From NCBI GenBank assembly GCA_009885955.1, contig VFJS01000001.1:16197-80196 (forward strand): a DNA stretch of 64,000 nt. Reading direction: 5' to 3'. Of the stretch, positions 9,141 through 18,229 are shown in pieces. Each line of letters starts with the position of its first letter. Within the stretch, counting starts at the first letter, position 1. Below the pieces are notes generated by a model. It was not told the origin of the DNA. It saw only the letters and a list, made by a program, of their open reading frames with translations, and did no database searches. The DNA comes from Spirochaetia bacterium (lineage in GTDB: Bacteria > Spirochaetota > UBA4802 > UBA5550). Position numbers and translations under genes: made by a program.

Positions 9141-10070
9141 ATGCTAACTGAAAAATTCAATAATAAGACAGTTTTAATTACCGGGGGGAATGGCTTTATC
9201 GGCAGTCATTTGTGTTTACGTTTTAATAAGGAAAAAACAAATATATATATTTTATCCCGGAATGTTAATGCCAGTATATATCATTCGATTCATTGTGATA
9301 TTAATGACCGGGCCGAGTTAGAAAAAGCTATCTGCTTATGTAAACCTGATTATATATTTCATTTAGCTGCATTTAAAGAAAGAACAAAAGATATTGATAA
9401 ATTGTATGAAGCTCTTAATGTAAATTTATTCGGTACGTTAAATATATTCCATTGTTTACTGAAAAATAATATTAACTCAAAAGTTGTCTTACTGGGTACC
9501 GGGGAAGAATATGGCAGTGCCCGCTCTCCCTATACTATAAAAACCCGTGAGATCCCGGTTTCTGATTATTCCCTTGCGAAACTGTGCACAACAAAATTAT
9601 CAGAATTTATTTTTAACGAATATCAATTGCCTTTAGTCATTATACGCCCTTCTTTAGTCTATGGCCCCGGTCAGAATGATGATATGTTTTTACCGGTGCT
9701 GATACAAAGTGTTTTAAGCAGAAAAAAAATTGAAATAACTGCCGGAGAGCAGCTGAGAGATTATATTTTCATAGATGATTTAGTTTCATTGATACTCGAA
9801 GCATCGGCTTTAGATTCAATTAATGGAGAAATAATAAATGCAGGGACCGGTGTTTCTTTAAAAATCAGGGAATTGGCGAACAAGGTTGAAAAGATAACCG
9901 GGTATCCCGGATATATTGATTATGGAGCTAAAGAGTATAGAAAAAATGAGGTCATGGATTATAGATTAGATATGACAGAAACCTTTACTAAATTAAAGTG
10001 GAGGCCGCAAGTTACCATCGATGAGGGCTTAAAAAGAACAATTGATTCTTATAAAGAGATACTCAAGTGA
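9141..10070 (+). CDS. NAD-dependent sugar-nucleotide epimerase/dehydratase (extended SDR)
   Basis: The 309-residue extended SDR has an N-terminal dinucleotide motif TGGNGFIGSH (about residues 14-23) and GTGEEYGSA in the serine-containing loop. The expected YxxxK site is altered to SDYSLAKLC (Y-S-L-A-K), which retains Tyr and Lys. The C-terminal RDYIFIDDLVSLILEA and NAGTG stretches bind the nucleotide sugar, as in GalE/RmlB relatives. Its exact reaction (epimerase, dehydratase or reductase) is not evident. GTG of the next gene overlaps its stop. Confidence 0.72.
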   Translation: MLTEKFNNKTVLITGGNGFIGSHLCLRFNKEKTNIYILSRNVNASIYHSIHCDINDRAELEKAICLCKPDYIFHLAAFKERTKDIDKLYEALNVNLFGTLNIFHCLLKNNINSKVVLLGTGEEYGSARSPYTIKTREIPVSDYSLAKLCTTKLSEFIFNEYQLPLVIIRPSLVYGPGQNDDMFLPVLIQSVLSRKKIEITAGEQLRDYIFIDDLVSLILEASALDSINGEIINAGTGVSLKIRELANKVEKITGYPGYIDYGAKEYRKNEVMDYRLDMTETFTKLKWRPQVTIDEGLKRTIDSYKEILK

Positions 10071-11302
10071 AAAAGTTGTTATATTACTCAGACTGTCATT
10101 TTTTTGCCGGTTGTGAACAAATGCTGGCTGTATTAATAAATTCAGGTGAGATCAATAGTAAGTATAGTATCAAATTTGTGTATAGATATTCAAAAGAATA
10201 TTATGATGGAATGATAAGCCGCATACATGATTGTGAGAAGACATACGGCATTCATTTATATGATCCGGTTTTAAGTTCTAAAAAAAGCAAATTTTTACAA
10301 ATAAACATTATAAAAAAAATAATGTATTTAATCCTGAAATATCCGGTATTTATAATAAACACAATAAAACTTTATCAATGTATCAGGAAAGAGAATTATG
10401 ATCTTGTGCATATTAATAATGGCGGTTATCCGGCTGCCGAATCAGTATATTCCATGGTGGTAGCATGTAAATTAGCATCTATCAAAACGATCATATACAT
10501 TGTTAACAATCAAGCAGTGGAATATAATAGTTTTAAAAGGATTTATGATTATCCGCTGGATTATATTATAAAGAAGCAAGTTACGCTTTTTATTACATCT
10601 TCAGTCTCTGCAAAGGAAAAATTAAAAGAAGTATTGCACATAAATGACAATAAGGTTATTAATATTAATAATGGCATTTTATTGAGAAAAATTGATCAGT
10701 CAAAATTACACGTGCGTAAGATGCTGAACGTTGATAAGAAAAAAGTAATTGTCGGTATCGTGGCAAATATTGAAGATAGAAAAGGGATTATTTATGCTAT
10801 TAAGGCATTTGAATTATTAATTCCAGAGAAAAACATATTACTGGTTATTGAAGGGGAAGGCCCTGTAAAAAATGAATTGCTCAAATACATTTTTGTAAAT
10901 AAGATCAGCAATGTAATGTTTATTGAAAAGCAGAAAAATATAATGAATTTTATCAATGCAATTGATATATTTTTATTGCCATCAATATCAAATGAAGATT
11001 TTCCTAATGTTATACTTGAAGCAATGAGCTTTGGAAAAGCAATAATTGCGACAAATATTGCAGGAATACCTGAACAAATTACACATTTAGAAGATGGCAT
11101 AATAATTAATCCTGAATCATCAGGTGAAATTGCAGCAAATGTTCTTACATTGGCACAAAATTTCAAATTACGAAATATGCTGGGGCATAATGCTAAAATG
11201 AAATTTATTAAAAATTATACATCAGAAATTGCAGTTAAAAAATATATAAAATTATATAATGAATTAATGGATTTAAAAGGGAAAAATGCAATTAAGCAAT
11301 AA
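10067..11302 (+). CDS. glycosyltransferase family 4 (GT-B)
   Basis: The 411-residue protein has the GT4 layout. The N-terminal domain ends with HINNGGYPAAES, and the C-terminal domain opens with VGIVANIEDRKGI. The donor-site motif FLLPSISNEDFPNVILEAMSFGKAIIATNIAGIPEQI holds the E-x7-E residues of family 4. The donor is a nucleotide sugar and the acceptor a growing lipid-linked glycan on the cytosolic face. The start is GTG, overlapping the SDR gene stop (GTGA), and the 3' end overlaps the next gene by 17 bases. Confidence 0.8.
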   Translation: MKKLLYYSDCHFFAGCEQMLAVLINSGEINSKYSIKFVYRYSKEYYDGMISRIHDCEKTYGIHLYDPVLSSKKSKFLQINIIKKIMYLILKYPVFIINTIKLYQCIRKENYDLVHINNGGYPAAESVYSMVVACKLASIKTIIYIVNNQAVEYNSFKRIYDYPLDYIIKKQVTLFITSSVSAKEKLKEVLHINDNKVININNGILLRKIDQSKLHVRKMLNVDKKKVIVGIVANIEDRKGIIYAIKAFELLIPEKNILLVIEGEGPVKNELLKYIFVNKISNVMFIEKQKNIMNFINAIDIFLLPSISNEDFPNVILEAMSFGKAIIATNIAGIPEQITHLEDGIIINPESSGEIAANVLTLAQNFKLRNMLGHNAKMKFIKNYTSEIAVKKYIKLYNELMDLKGKNAIKQ

Positions 11303-12284
11303 AAATGTTCTTGTTACCGGAGCAGATGGATTTATCGGGAGCCATCTGGTCGAAATGTTATTAAAAGAAAATTGTAATGTCAGGGCATTTGTCTGTTATA
11401 ATTCATTCAATTCATGGGGATGGATAGACAGTTTCCCTCCAGAAATTAAAAAAAAGATAGAAATTTTTTCAGGAGACATCCGGGATCCCAATGGTGTGCG
11501 AAAAGCAATGGAGAGGATTGATGTTGTTTTTCATCTTGCAGCATTGATTGCAATACCATTCAGCTATCATTCCCCTGACAGCTATGTGGATACAAATATA
11601 AAGGGGACATTAAATGTTTTACAGGCAGCAAGAGATTCCAGCTGTAATAAAATACTCATAACCTCAACCTCCGAAGTTTATGGTACAGCACGGTATGTTC
11701 CCATAGATGAAAATCATCCTTTCCAGGGGCAATCACCATATTCAGCATCGAAAATCGGAGCTGACAGACTTGCTGAAAGTTTTTACCGCAGCTTCAATAT
11801 GCCGGTAACAATAGTCAGGCCTTTTAATACCTATGGCCCCCGGCAATCTGCAAGAGCCGTTATCCCTACAATCATTACTCAATTACTATCCGGTTCTACT
11901 GAAATAAAACTTGGCAAATTAACTCCAACCAGGGATTTTAATTTTGTTTTAGATACGGCCAGCGGCTTTATTGAAATTGCAAAATCAGATAAGACACTCG
12001 GTGAGGAAATCAATATTGCATCACAGGAAGAGATATCTATCGGTGATTTGGCTTATGAAATAATCAGTCAAATTAATCCCGGGGCAAAAATTATTACTGA
12101 GGAGGAAAGACTCCGGCCGGTTAACAGCGAAGTTGATCGTTTATTAGGATCTAATGAAAAGATAACCAGGTTAACGAATTGGAAAGCTGCATATGATATT
12201 AAAAAAGGAATATATGAGACCATTGAATGGTTCAAAAATAAAGAGAATTTAAAGTTTTATAAATCTGACATATATAATGTATGA
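11286..12284 (+). CDS. legB: LegB-like NDP-sugar 4,6-dehydratase
   Basis: The 332-residue SDR closely follows the LegB pattern: VTGADGFIGSHL, YNSFNSWGWID, SGDIRDPNGVRKAM, HLAALIAIPFSYHSPDSYVDTNIKGTLNVLQAA, the STSEVYGTA and YSASKIGADRLAESFYRSF active-site region, and RPFNTYGPRQSARAVIPTIITQ. LegB makes the 4-keto-6-deoxy intermediate from GDP-GlcNAc in the legionaminic acid route; homologues act in related dideoxy-sugar routes. The other legionaminic genes (LegC, LegG) are not seen next to it, so the actual product here is open. The following nucleotidyltransferase could provide its substrate. Confidence 0.78.
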   Translation: MQLSNKNVLVTGADGFIGSHLVEMLLKENCNVRAFVCYNSFNSWGWIDSFPPEIKKKIEIFSGDIRDPNGVRKAMERIDVVFHLAALIAIPFSYHSPDSYVDTNIKGTLNVLQAARDSSCNKILITSTSEVYGTARYVPIDENHPFQGQSPYSASKIGADRLAESFYRSFNMPVTIVRPFNTYGPRQSARAVIPTIITQLLSGSTEIKLGKLTPTRDFNFVLDTASGFIEIAKSDKTLGEEINIASQEEISIGDLAYEIISQINPGAKIITEEERLRPVNSEVDRLLGSNEKITRLTNWKAAYDIKKGIYETIEWFKNKENLKFYKSDIYNV

Positions 12285-12292
12285 GGGGGGTT

Positions 12293-13003
12293 ATGCAGGC
12301 AGTAATATTGGCAGGCGGAAAGGGGACAAGGCTTAAACCTTTTACAACATGCATACCGAAGCCATTGATACCGATTGGGGATTTGCCGATTCTTGAAGTG
12401 GTGCTGCGTCAATTGAAATATTATGGTTTTAACGATATCATCATGTCTGTAAATCACCAGGCGGAATTACTGATGGCTTTTTTTGGAAATGGGAAAAAAC
12501 TTGGTCTGAATATTACCTATTGCATAGAAGACATGCCCCTGGGGACAGCAGGTTCCTTATCGATTATAGAAAACTTGCAGGATAATTTTATTGTAATGAA
12601 TGGAGATGTTTTAACAACAATCAATTTTAGTGATCTATATAATTTTCATACAATACATAATAATGATACGACAATTTCCGTTTATAACAAAGAGGTTAAC
12701 ATTGATTTAGGAGTTTTAAAGGTTGATACGAATAATACATTTTTGGATTATATTGAAAAGCCAACATATCATTATATTGTAAGCATGGGAATTTATGTTT
12801 TGAGTAAGAAAATAATCGATTATATCCCTAAAAATATCAGATTTGACATGCCTGATTTAATGCTGAGATTAAAAGAGGAAAATAAAAAAATACTCTGTTA
12901 TTCAGGAAGTTACTATTGGCTGGATATCGGCAGAGTTGATGATTATAATGAAGCTGTCTCAATATTTGAGCAAAGGCGCTCGGAGTTTTTATTTGATGAA
13001 TAG
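12293..13003 (+). CDS. sugar-1-phosphate nucleotidyltransferase
   Basis: The 236-residue protein begins with AVILAGGKGTRLKPFTTCIPKPLIPIGDLPILE, the G-x-G-T-R-x9-K-P signature of sugar nucleotidyltransferases. It also has MNGDVLTTINF (metal-binding Asp) and a final YYWLDIGRVDDYNEA block. It is shorter than two-domain GlmU and close to PtmE-like and RmlA-like single-domain enzymes. It probably makes the NDP-sugar used by the LegB-like dehydratase directly upstream. The ATG at 12293 is preferred over the ATG overlapping the LegB stop at 12281, because a G-rich ribosome site (GAGGGGGG, 12283-12290) precedes it. It overlaps the next gene by 8 bases. Confidence 0.8.
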   Translation: MQAVILAGGKGTRLKPFTTCIPKPLIPIGDLPILEVVLRQLKYYGFNDIIMSVNHQAELLMAFFGNGKKLGLNITYCIEDMPLGTAGSLSIIENLQDNFIVMNGDVLTTINFSDLYNFHTIHNNDTTISVYNKEVNIDLGVLKVDTNNTFLDYIEKPTYHYIVSMGIYVLSKKIIDYIPKNIRFDMPDLMLRLKEENKKILCYSGSYYWLDIGRVDDYNEAVSIFEQRRSEFLFDE

Positions 13004-13856
13004 AGTATTAATTTTAGGAATCAATGGATTCATCGGCACACATTTTGCAGAATACGTTGCCAGTAATCATTTATATAAGCGATATGAATTTATCGGCATT
13101 GACAAAAATATTGATCAGAAGTCTACTGATGGAATATTTCAGTACAGGCAGCTCGATTTATTATCTCCGGACAGCATGAACAAATTGCTGCAGGAAGTAC
13201 GGCCTGATTACCTGATGAATTTTGCAGGTATTTTCGGCAGTACAAAATATGAAAATCTTATTGAAATAAATGTTGGAATTACAAGATCAATTTTTGAAGG
13301 GATACACGCAAATACATTATCAATAAAAAATATGTTGCTTATCGGATCTGCAGCAGAATACGGGAATGTGACTGCTTTACCAGTCAGAGAAACAACTGGT
13401 TTAAACCCTATTAATGATTACGGTTTATCAAAAGTATTTCAATATTATACCGCAAAATATTTTAATTATATCTATACTATTCCTTATTCCCTTGCAAGGA
13501 TATTCAATGTTTTTGGAAAAGGGTTATCAGCTGATTTATCGATTGGATTTTTTTTGAAGCAGATTGAATCCGCTCAGGATGGTGATTCTATTATAGCCGG
13601 CAATATTGATACAAAAAGAGATTTCCTGGATATATCAACAGTGGCCGCTCATTTGTGGAAAATATTATTATCAGGCAAACCGAATGAAGTATACAATGTT
13701 TGCAGCGGGCATTCAGTTACGATACGGTCGATCCTGGAAAAAATGATTAATGAATCGGGAAAAACATTATCCATATCCATTGATCAATCAAGAATAAAAA
13801 AATTTGATATTATGGATATGTACGGGGATAACTCAAAATTGCTATCGATATCATAA
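12996..13856 (+). CDS. Rmd-like NDP-4-keto-6-deoxy-sugar reductase (SDR), short C-terminus
   Basis: The 286-residue SDR has LILGINGFIGTHFAEY at the N-terminus, FAGIFG, GSAAEYG, the YGLSKVFQYYTAKYF active-site run (Tyr and Lys four apart) and VYNVCSGHSVTIRSILEKMI. The last block is characteristic of GDP-4-keto-6-deoxy-mannose reductases such as Rmd. The protein stops a few residues after GDNSKL, where relatives continue with an LGWxP segment of 20 or more residues, so it may be slightly truncated or naturally short. Together with the upstream nucleotidyltransferase and LegB-like dehydratase it could complete an NDP-6-deoxysugar route. The ATG at 12996 has CGGAG ten bases upstream. Confidence 0.7.
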   Translation: MNRVLILGINGFIGTHFAEYVASNHLYKRYEFIGIDKNIDQKSTDGIFQYRQLDLLSPDSMNKLLQEVRPDYLMNFAGIFGSTKYENLIEINVGITRSIFEGIHANTLSIKNMLLIGSAAEYGNVTALPVRETTGLNPINDYGLSKVFQYYTAKYFNYIYTIPYSLARIFNVFGKGLSADLSIGFFLKQIESAQDGDSIIAGNIDTKRDFLDISTVAAHLWKILLSGKPNEVYNVCSGHSVTIRSILEKMINESGKTLSISIDQSRIKKFDIMDMYGDNSKLLSIS

Positions 13857-13894
13857 ATTGTATTATAAAATAATTTTTAAAAAAGGAAAATGAT

Positions 13895-14677
13895 ATGAAG
13901 ACTGTGATCCTTTGCGGCGGCTACGGAACCCGTATCCGTGACGTTGCTGAAAATATCCCCAAACCGATGATTCCAATCGGAAGATTCCCTATACTCTGGC
14001 ATATCATGAAATATTATTCCACATTCGGCCACAAAGATTTTATATTATGCCTGGGGTATAAAAGTGAAATTATTAAGGAATTCTTTATTAATTACAGGGA
14101 GATGGTCTCTGATCTTACAATAAAACTGGGTGAGGTCCAAAGCCGTATCTACCATGCTGATTTTGCCGAGTCAGACTGGAGCATCACACTTGCTGAAACA
14201 GGCCTGAATGCCATGACCGGTGCACGGATAAAGCGGATACGAAATTATATCGGCAGCGATGAAACTTTTATGCTGACCTATGGCGACGGTGTCGGTGATA
14301 TTAATATTGATGATCTGATAAAATTTCATAACTCCCACGGGAAGGTATTAACGGTGACCGGTGTTCAGCCTCCCGGCCGTTTCGGGGAGCTGGAGATGAA
14401 AGGCTCCGGCCTGGTCACCGGTTTTAATGAAAAACCCCAGATCTCCGGCGGATTTATTAATGGCGGATTTTTTGTATGCAATAGAAAGTTATTTGATTAT
14501 CTGGATGACAGGGAAGAACTGGTATTTGAAAAAGATCCGATTCATAAAGTTGTGACTGATGAACAGTTATTAGTATATAAACACAATGGATTCTGGCAGC
14601 CGATGGACACATCAAGAGAGTATCAATTACTTAATGACATGTATAATAACGGTACCGCTCCATGGGTCCGCTGGTAA
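13895..14677 (+). CDS. rfbF: glucose-1-phosphate cytidylyltransferase
   Basis: The 260-residue protein matches RfbF: MKTVILCGGYGTRIRD, ENIPKPMIPIGRFPILWHIMKYY, GHKDFILCLGYKSE, TYGDGVGDINID, GVQPPGRFGELE, FNEKPQ, INGGFFVCNRKLFDYL and FWQPMDTSREYQLLN. It makes CDP-glucose from CTP and glucose-1-phosphate in the cytosol, the first step to CDP-linked 6-deoxy and 3,6-dideoxy sugars. It is followed by CDP-glucose 4,6-dehydratase with 47 bases between. An AAAGGA ribosome site precedes the ATG. Length is the usual one for the family. Confidence 0.93.
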   Translation: MKTVILCGGYGTRIRDVAENIPKPMIPIGRFPILWHIMKYYSTFGHKDFILCLGYKSEIIKEFFINYREMVSDLTIKLGEVQSRIYHADFAESDWSITLAETGLNAMTGARIKRIRNYIGSDETFMLTYGDGVGDINIDDLIKFHNSHGKVLTVTGVQPPGRFGELEMKGSGLVTGFNEKPQISGGFINGGFFVCNRKLFDYLDDREELVFEKDPIHKVVTDEQLLVYKHNGFWQPMDTSREYQLLNDMYNNGTAPWVRW

Positions 14678-14724
14678 ATTAATTTTGAATTATTGATGCC
14701 CCTAAAAATGAGTGAGGAAATATC

Positions 14725-15798
14725 TTGTTTGATAATTTTTATAAAAATAAAAGGATCTTTATAACCGGGTCAACAGGTTTTAAGGGGTCATGGCTCAGTT
14801 TGTGGCTCCTTGAATTAGGTGCCGATGTTAAGGGCTACAGCCTGCCGGCTCCTACAAATCCGAGCCTCTTCGAAAAAGCAAAGCTATCAAGTCATGTGAA
14901 TACTGTTATTGCCGATGTCCGTGACCAGGACAGGTTTATTTCTGAAATGAGTGAGTTTCAGCCTGAGATTGTTATTCATTTGGCCGCACAACCTCTGGTA
15001 CGCCTTTCATACCGGGAGCCCTATTCCACATATGAAATAAATGTGATGGGAACGGTTAATCTTTTTGAAGCGGTAAGAAAATGTGATTCTGTTAAAGCAG
15101 TATTGAATGTAACGACAGATAAGTGCTATGAGAACAAGGAGTGGCTCTGGGGCTATAGAGAAAATGAACCTCTCGGAGGGTATGATCCCTATTCTAACAG
15201 CAAAGCATGTTCTGAGCTGGTGACAAGCGCATATAGGAATTCATTCTTTAATCAGGCGGAATATAACCAGAAGCATCATGTCGCTCTGGCAAGCGCCCGT
15301 GCCGGGAATGTCATAGGGGGGGGCGACTGGGCAGAGGATAGATTGATTCCTGATATCATTAATTCCTTTCAGGTGAAAAAAGAAGTTTTAATACGAAGCC
15401 CCTACGCAATACGACCCTGGCAGCATGTTCTCGAATCTCTGCACGGGTATTTATTACTATGCAAAAAGCTGTATGAATGCGGGTGTTCCTATGCCGAAGG
15501 ATGGAATTTCGGCCCTGATGATAATGATGCACAGAATGTTGAGTGGATAGTAAAGAGGTTATGCGCTCTCTGGGGAAATGGAGCAGCGTATCGCATTGAT
15601 GACAGTCCTCAGCTTCATGAGGCTAACTATTTAAAATTGGACATATCAAAATCAAAAACACTTTTAAAATGGAAACCGTTAACTGATATTGAATTTGCGC
15701 TTAAAAATATTGTAAGCTGTTATTTAGAATTCGATGATATAAAAGATTACTGTATTCATACGATAAAACAATTTGAAAGGCTGTCTGAAAATGATTAA
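14725..15798 (+). CDS. rfbG: CDP-glucose 4,6-dehydratase
   Basis: The 357-residue SDR has GSTGFKGSWLSLWLLELGADVKGYSL, HLAAQPLVRLSY, VTTDKCYEN, the YSNSKACSELV active site (Tyr/Lys) and ARAGNVIGGGDWAEDRLIPDI, all highly conserved in RfbG. It converts CDP-glucose to CDP-4-keto-6-deoxyglucose. The start is TTG with GAGG about eight bases upstream (14714-14717). The end overlaps the cupin epimerase gene by 8 bases. Downstream genes in this run contain an epimerase and a reductase but no adjacent 3-dehydrase, although an E1-like candidate is encoded at 20208. Confidence 0.93.
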   Translation: MFDNFYKNKRIFITGSTGFKGSWLSLWLLELGADVKGYSLPAPTNPSLFEKAKLSSHVNTVIADVRDQDRFISEMSEFQPEIVIHLAAQPLVRLSYREPYSTYEINVMGTVNLFEAVRKCDSVKAVLNVTTDKCYENKEWLWGYRENEPLGGYDPYSNSKACSELVTSAYRNSFFNQAEYNQKHHVALASARAGNVIGGGDWAEDRLIPDIINSFQVKKEVLIRSPYAIRPWQHVLESLHGYLLLCKKLYECGCSYAEGWNFGPDDNDAQNVEWIVKRLCALWGNGAAYRIDDSPQLHEANYLKLDISKSKTLLKWKPLTDIEFALKNIVSCYLEFDDIKDYCIHTIKQFERLSEND

Positions 15799-16243
15799 CG
15801 GGGTTATAATTAAACCATTGAAAAAAATTCCCGATGGAAGGGGCTGTATTTATAAGATGCAGGAAAACAGTGATCCTGAATTTAAAGGATTCGGCGAAAT
15901 ATATTTTTCAACAATTTATCCGGGGATAGTGAAAGGATGGCACTGTCATAAAACAGCAGTTCTGAATTATGCGGTGATCCAGGGGATGATAAGACTGGTG
16001 TTATGTGATTTGAGGGCCGGTTCCCCAACGTACGGGGAAATACAGGAAATATATGCGGGTGATCAGTCATATTCTCTTGTGCAGATCCCGGCCATGGTCT
16101 GGAATGGGTTCCAGTGCATCGGGGATCAAACTGCCATTGTTGCTGACCTGATCACGGTAAATCATAGCCAGGATGAAATGGAGAGGCTGGATCCGCATAA
16201 TAATGATTTGATTACGTTTGACTGGAAAATTAAAGATAAATGA
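15791..16243 (+). CDS. RmlC-like cupin, NDP-4-keto-6-deoxysugar 3(5)-epimerase family
   Basis: The 150-residue cupin shows the dTDP-4-dehydrorhamnose 3,5-epimerase fold: IYFSTIYPGIVKGWHCHK (catalytic-His region), LVLCDLR, GEIQEIYAGD and LVQIPAMVWNGFQCIGD. The pattern is divergent from true RmlC and closer to the short cluster members that epimerise other keto sugars. Its position between rfbG and a reductase suggests the substrate is CDP-4-keto-6-deoxyglucose. The ATG at 15791 is preferred to an upstream TTG; the AAAGG at 15776-15780 fits as its ribosome site. Confidence 0.78.
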   Translation: MINGVIIKPLKKIPDGRGCIYKMQENSDPEFKGFGEIYFSTIYPGIVKGWHCHKTAVLNYAVIQGMIRLVLCDLRAGSPTYGEIQEIYAGDQSYSLVQIPAMVWNGFQCIGDQTAIVADLITVNHSQDEMERLDPHNNDLITFDWKIKDK

Positions 16244-17202
16244 CCGGCCGGCATATTGCAATAACAGGGGGGACAGGTTATTTAGGCTCAAGAATTGCAG
16301 AATATTTACTGAAAAATGGATACCAGGTAATTGTTTTATCAAGAAAAGAAAATAAAAATCTGCCTCCCTGGCTGCAGAATATTACAAAAATTGTGGATTA
16401 TAATGATAAAGCATCAATAATTAATGCGTTGAATTCGGTTCACTGCCTGATTCATTTAATGTCGCTAAATGAAATTGAGGCAAAAGAACGGCCTGAAGAG
16501 GCTGTTTATGTCAATGTCTATTTAACTGAAGTGGTTCTCCAGGCGGCAATTCAGGCTGGTGTCAAAAGAGTTCAATATTTTTCTACGGTTCATGTCTATG
16601 GCTCTCCCTTGGCCGGTATGATAGATGAATCTCATAAAACCATGCCGGCCCATCCATATTCAGTTGTCCACAGGGCTGCTGAGGAATTTGTGATGGAAAA
16701 GATAATAACCGGCAGGCTGGAAGGTGTAATTTTCCGGTTGTCAAACGGTTTTGGTTATCCCGTTTATAGAGATGTAAATAGATGGACTCTGCTGATAAAT
16801 GATATCTGCCGCCAGGCAGTGGAACATGAGAGTATCATTATTAAATCAAAAAATCAGAAACGTGATTTTATTGCCATTACTGATGTTGTCCGTGCCGTTG
16901 AATGGTTTTCAGATAAGGAATTATCAGGGGATTGTATTTATAATCTCTCCAGTGGAATTACAATGTCCATATCTGAAATGACAAATATCGTCGTAGAATC
17001 GTATGTGGACATTACAGGAAAAAATGTTGCAGTTACATATGAGGATGAGAGGGAAAACCCTGTTGAGCTGACTGTTTCAAATGAAAAATTAATTAAAACC
17101 GGTTTTGAATTTAAAAATAATATTCATGATGAGATCGTTGCAACGTTAAATAAATGTACTGAATGGTTCAGCAATCAAGGTCATCAAAGTAATAATAGAT
17201 AG
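16240..17202 (+). CDS. NAD-dependent SDR, probable NDP-4-keto-sugar reductase
   Basis: The 320-residue SDR has AITGGTGYLGSRIAEYLL, YFSTVHVYGSP, an unusual HPYSVVHRAAEEF active-site region in which the Lys position reads as His, FRLSNGFGYP and RDFIAITDVVRAVEW. It lies last in the CDP-glucose run (overlap ATGA with the epimerase) and so may reduce the C4 ketone to give a CDP-6-deoxyhexose. The missing canonical YxxxK lysine is worth checking; I read Y-S-V-V-H, so activity as a dehydrogenase is uncertain. A glycosyltransferase follows after 8 bases. Confidence 0.7.
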   Translation: MTGRHIAITGGTGYLGSRIAEYLLKNGYQVIVLSRKENKNLPPWLQNITKIVDYNDKASIINALNSVHCLIHLMSLNEIEAKERPEEAVYVNVYLTEVVLQAAIQAGVKRVQYFSTVHVYGSPLAGMIDESHKTMPAHPYSVVHRAAEEFVMEKIITGRLEGVIFRLSNGFGYPVYRDVNRWTLLINDICRQAVEHESIIIKSKNQKRDFIAITDVVRAVEWFSDKELSGDCIYNLSSGITMSISEMTNIVVESYVDITGKNVAVTYEDERENPVELTVSNEKLIKTGFEFKNNIHDEIVATLNKCTEWFSNQGHQSNNR

Positions 17203-17210
17203 GATTACAA

Positions 17211-18089
17211 ATGAGAGAGCCTTTGATATCTATTATTATGCCGACCTATAACCATGGGGCATTTATCCGGGAAGCGGTAGATTCTGTGATTCATCAGACC
17301 TATGGGAACTGGGAATTAATTATTATCAACAACTATTCAACGGATAATACGGGAGAGATACTGGATCAATATAATGACCGCAGAATCAGGGTTATTAATT
17401 TTAAAAATAACGGTATTATAGCGCGGGCAAGGAATAAGGGCATTTCAGAAGCAAAAGGGGAGTTTGTTGCCTTTCTGGATTCAGATGATATCTGGCTGAG
17501 TTCAAAACTGACCATTCAGATAAAAGTATTAAGCGTATCTCCGCATCTGCTTGCCTGCTCTACGGCAATAAGGCTGTTTCCCGGGGAAATGAGGGCACCT
17601 TTTTATAAAATCTGGACACGGCGCATATCAAGAAAAAGTCTGTTACGCGCAAATAGTGTATTCAATTCAACTGTTGTCATACGGTCTGTCTGCTTTAAAG
17701 AGATTGGCCTGTTACATGAGGATGAAGCACTGCGAACCATAGAAGATTATGATTACTGGCTGCGAATCCTGGAAGCGAGGGATAGATCTATTCTGTTCAT
17801 AGATCAGGATCTGGTAAGATACCGGGTCAGTGATGTAAATTCCAGCGGTTTCGGCAAAGCCATAGATGAAGAAAAAGAGTGGCGCAAATACAATGCAATT
17901 ATTAAAAATCATGCAAGGAATAAAGAAGAAGAAATCTGGCTCAGGAAAATAAAAAAAAGTGAATTGGCCAGGCGATATATTAAAACTGCTTTAGGGAACA
18001 AATCAGATTTTGATAAAAATAAATATTCAGAACTTTTATTCTGGGACAGAATTAAAATTTTTTTATCAAAATTAATAATTAAATACTAA
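17211..18089 (+). CDS. glycosyltransferase family 2
   Basis: The 292-residue GT-A protein has ISIIMPTYNHGAFIREAVDSVIHQTYGNWELIIINNYSTDNT at the N-terminus, ARARNKGISEAKGEFVAFLDSDDIW (the DxD metal site as DSDD) and EDYDYWLRIL, the typical acceptor or catalytic loop of bacterial family 2 enzymes. It likely adds one sugar to the lipid-linked repeat on the cytosolic face of the inner membrane. The C-terminal part is basic and lacks membrane helices. A 140-base gap follows before the heptose genes. Confidence 0.85.
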   Translation: MREPLISIIMPTYNHGAFIREAVDSVIHQTYGNWELIIINNYSTDNTGEILDQYNDRRIRVINFKNNGIIARARNKGISEAKGEFVAFLDSDDIWLSSKLTIQIKVLSVSPHLLACSTAIRLFPGEMRAPFYKIWTRRISRKSLLRANSVFNSTVVIRSVCFKEIGLLHEDEALRTIEDYDYWLRILEARDRSILFIDQDLVRYRVSDVNSSGFGKAIDEEKEWRKYNAIIKNHARNKEEEIWLRKIKKSELARRYIKTALGNKSDFDKNKYSELLFWDRIKIFLSKLIIKY

Positions 18090-18229
18090 ACACACAGATA
18101 AAATGCATGTGCCATGAGTTTATCGTACTCAAAAAAGCTGATAAGACGAAATTAATAGATAATCAAAAAAGTAATAAATAGAATGATGTTGATATTTTGA
18201 TTGGTACATAAAAGAGTAAACAAAAAATA

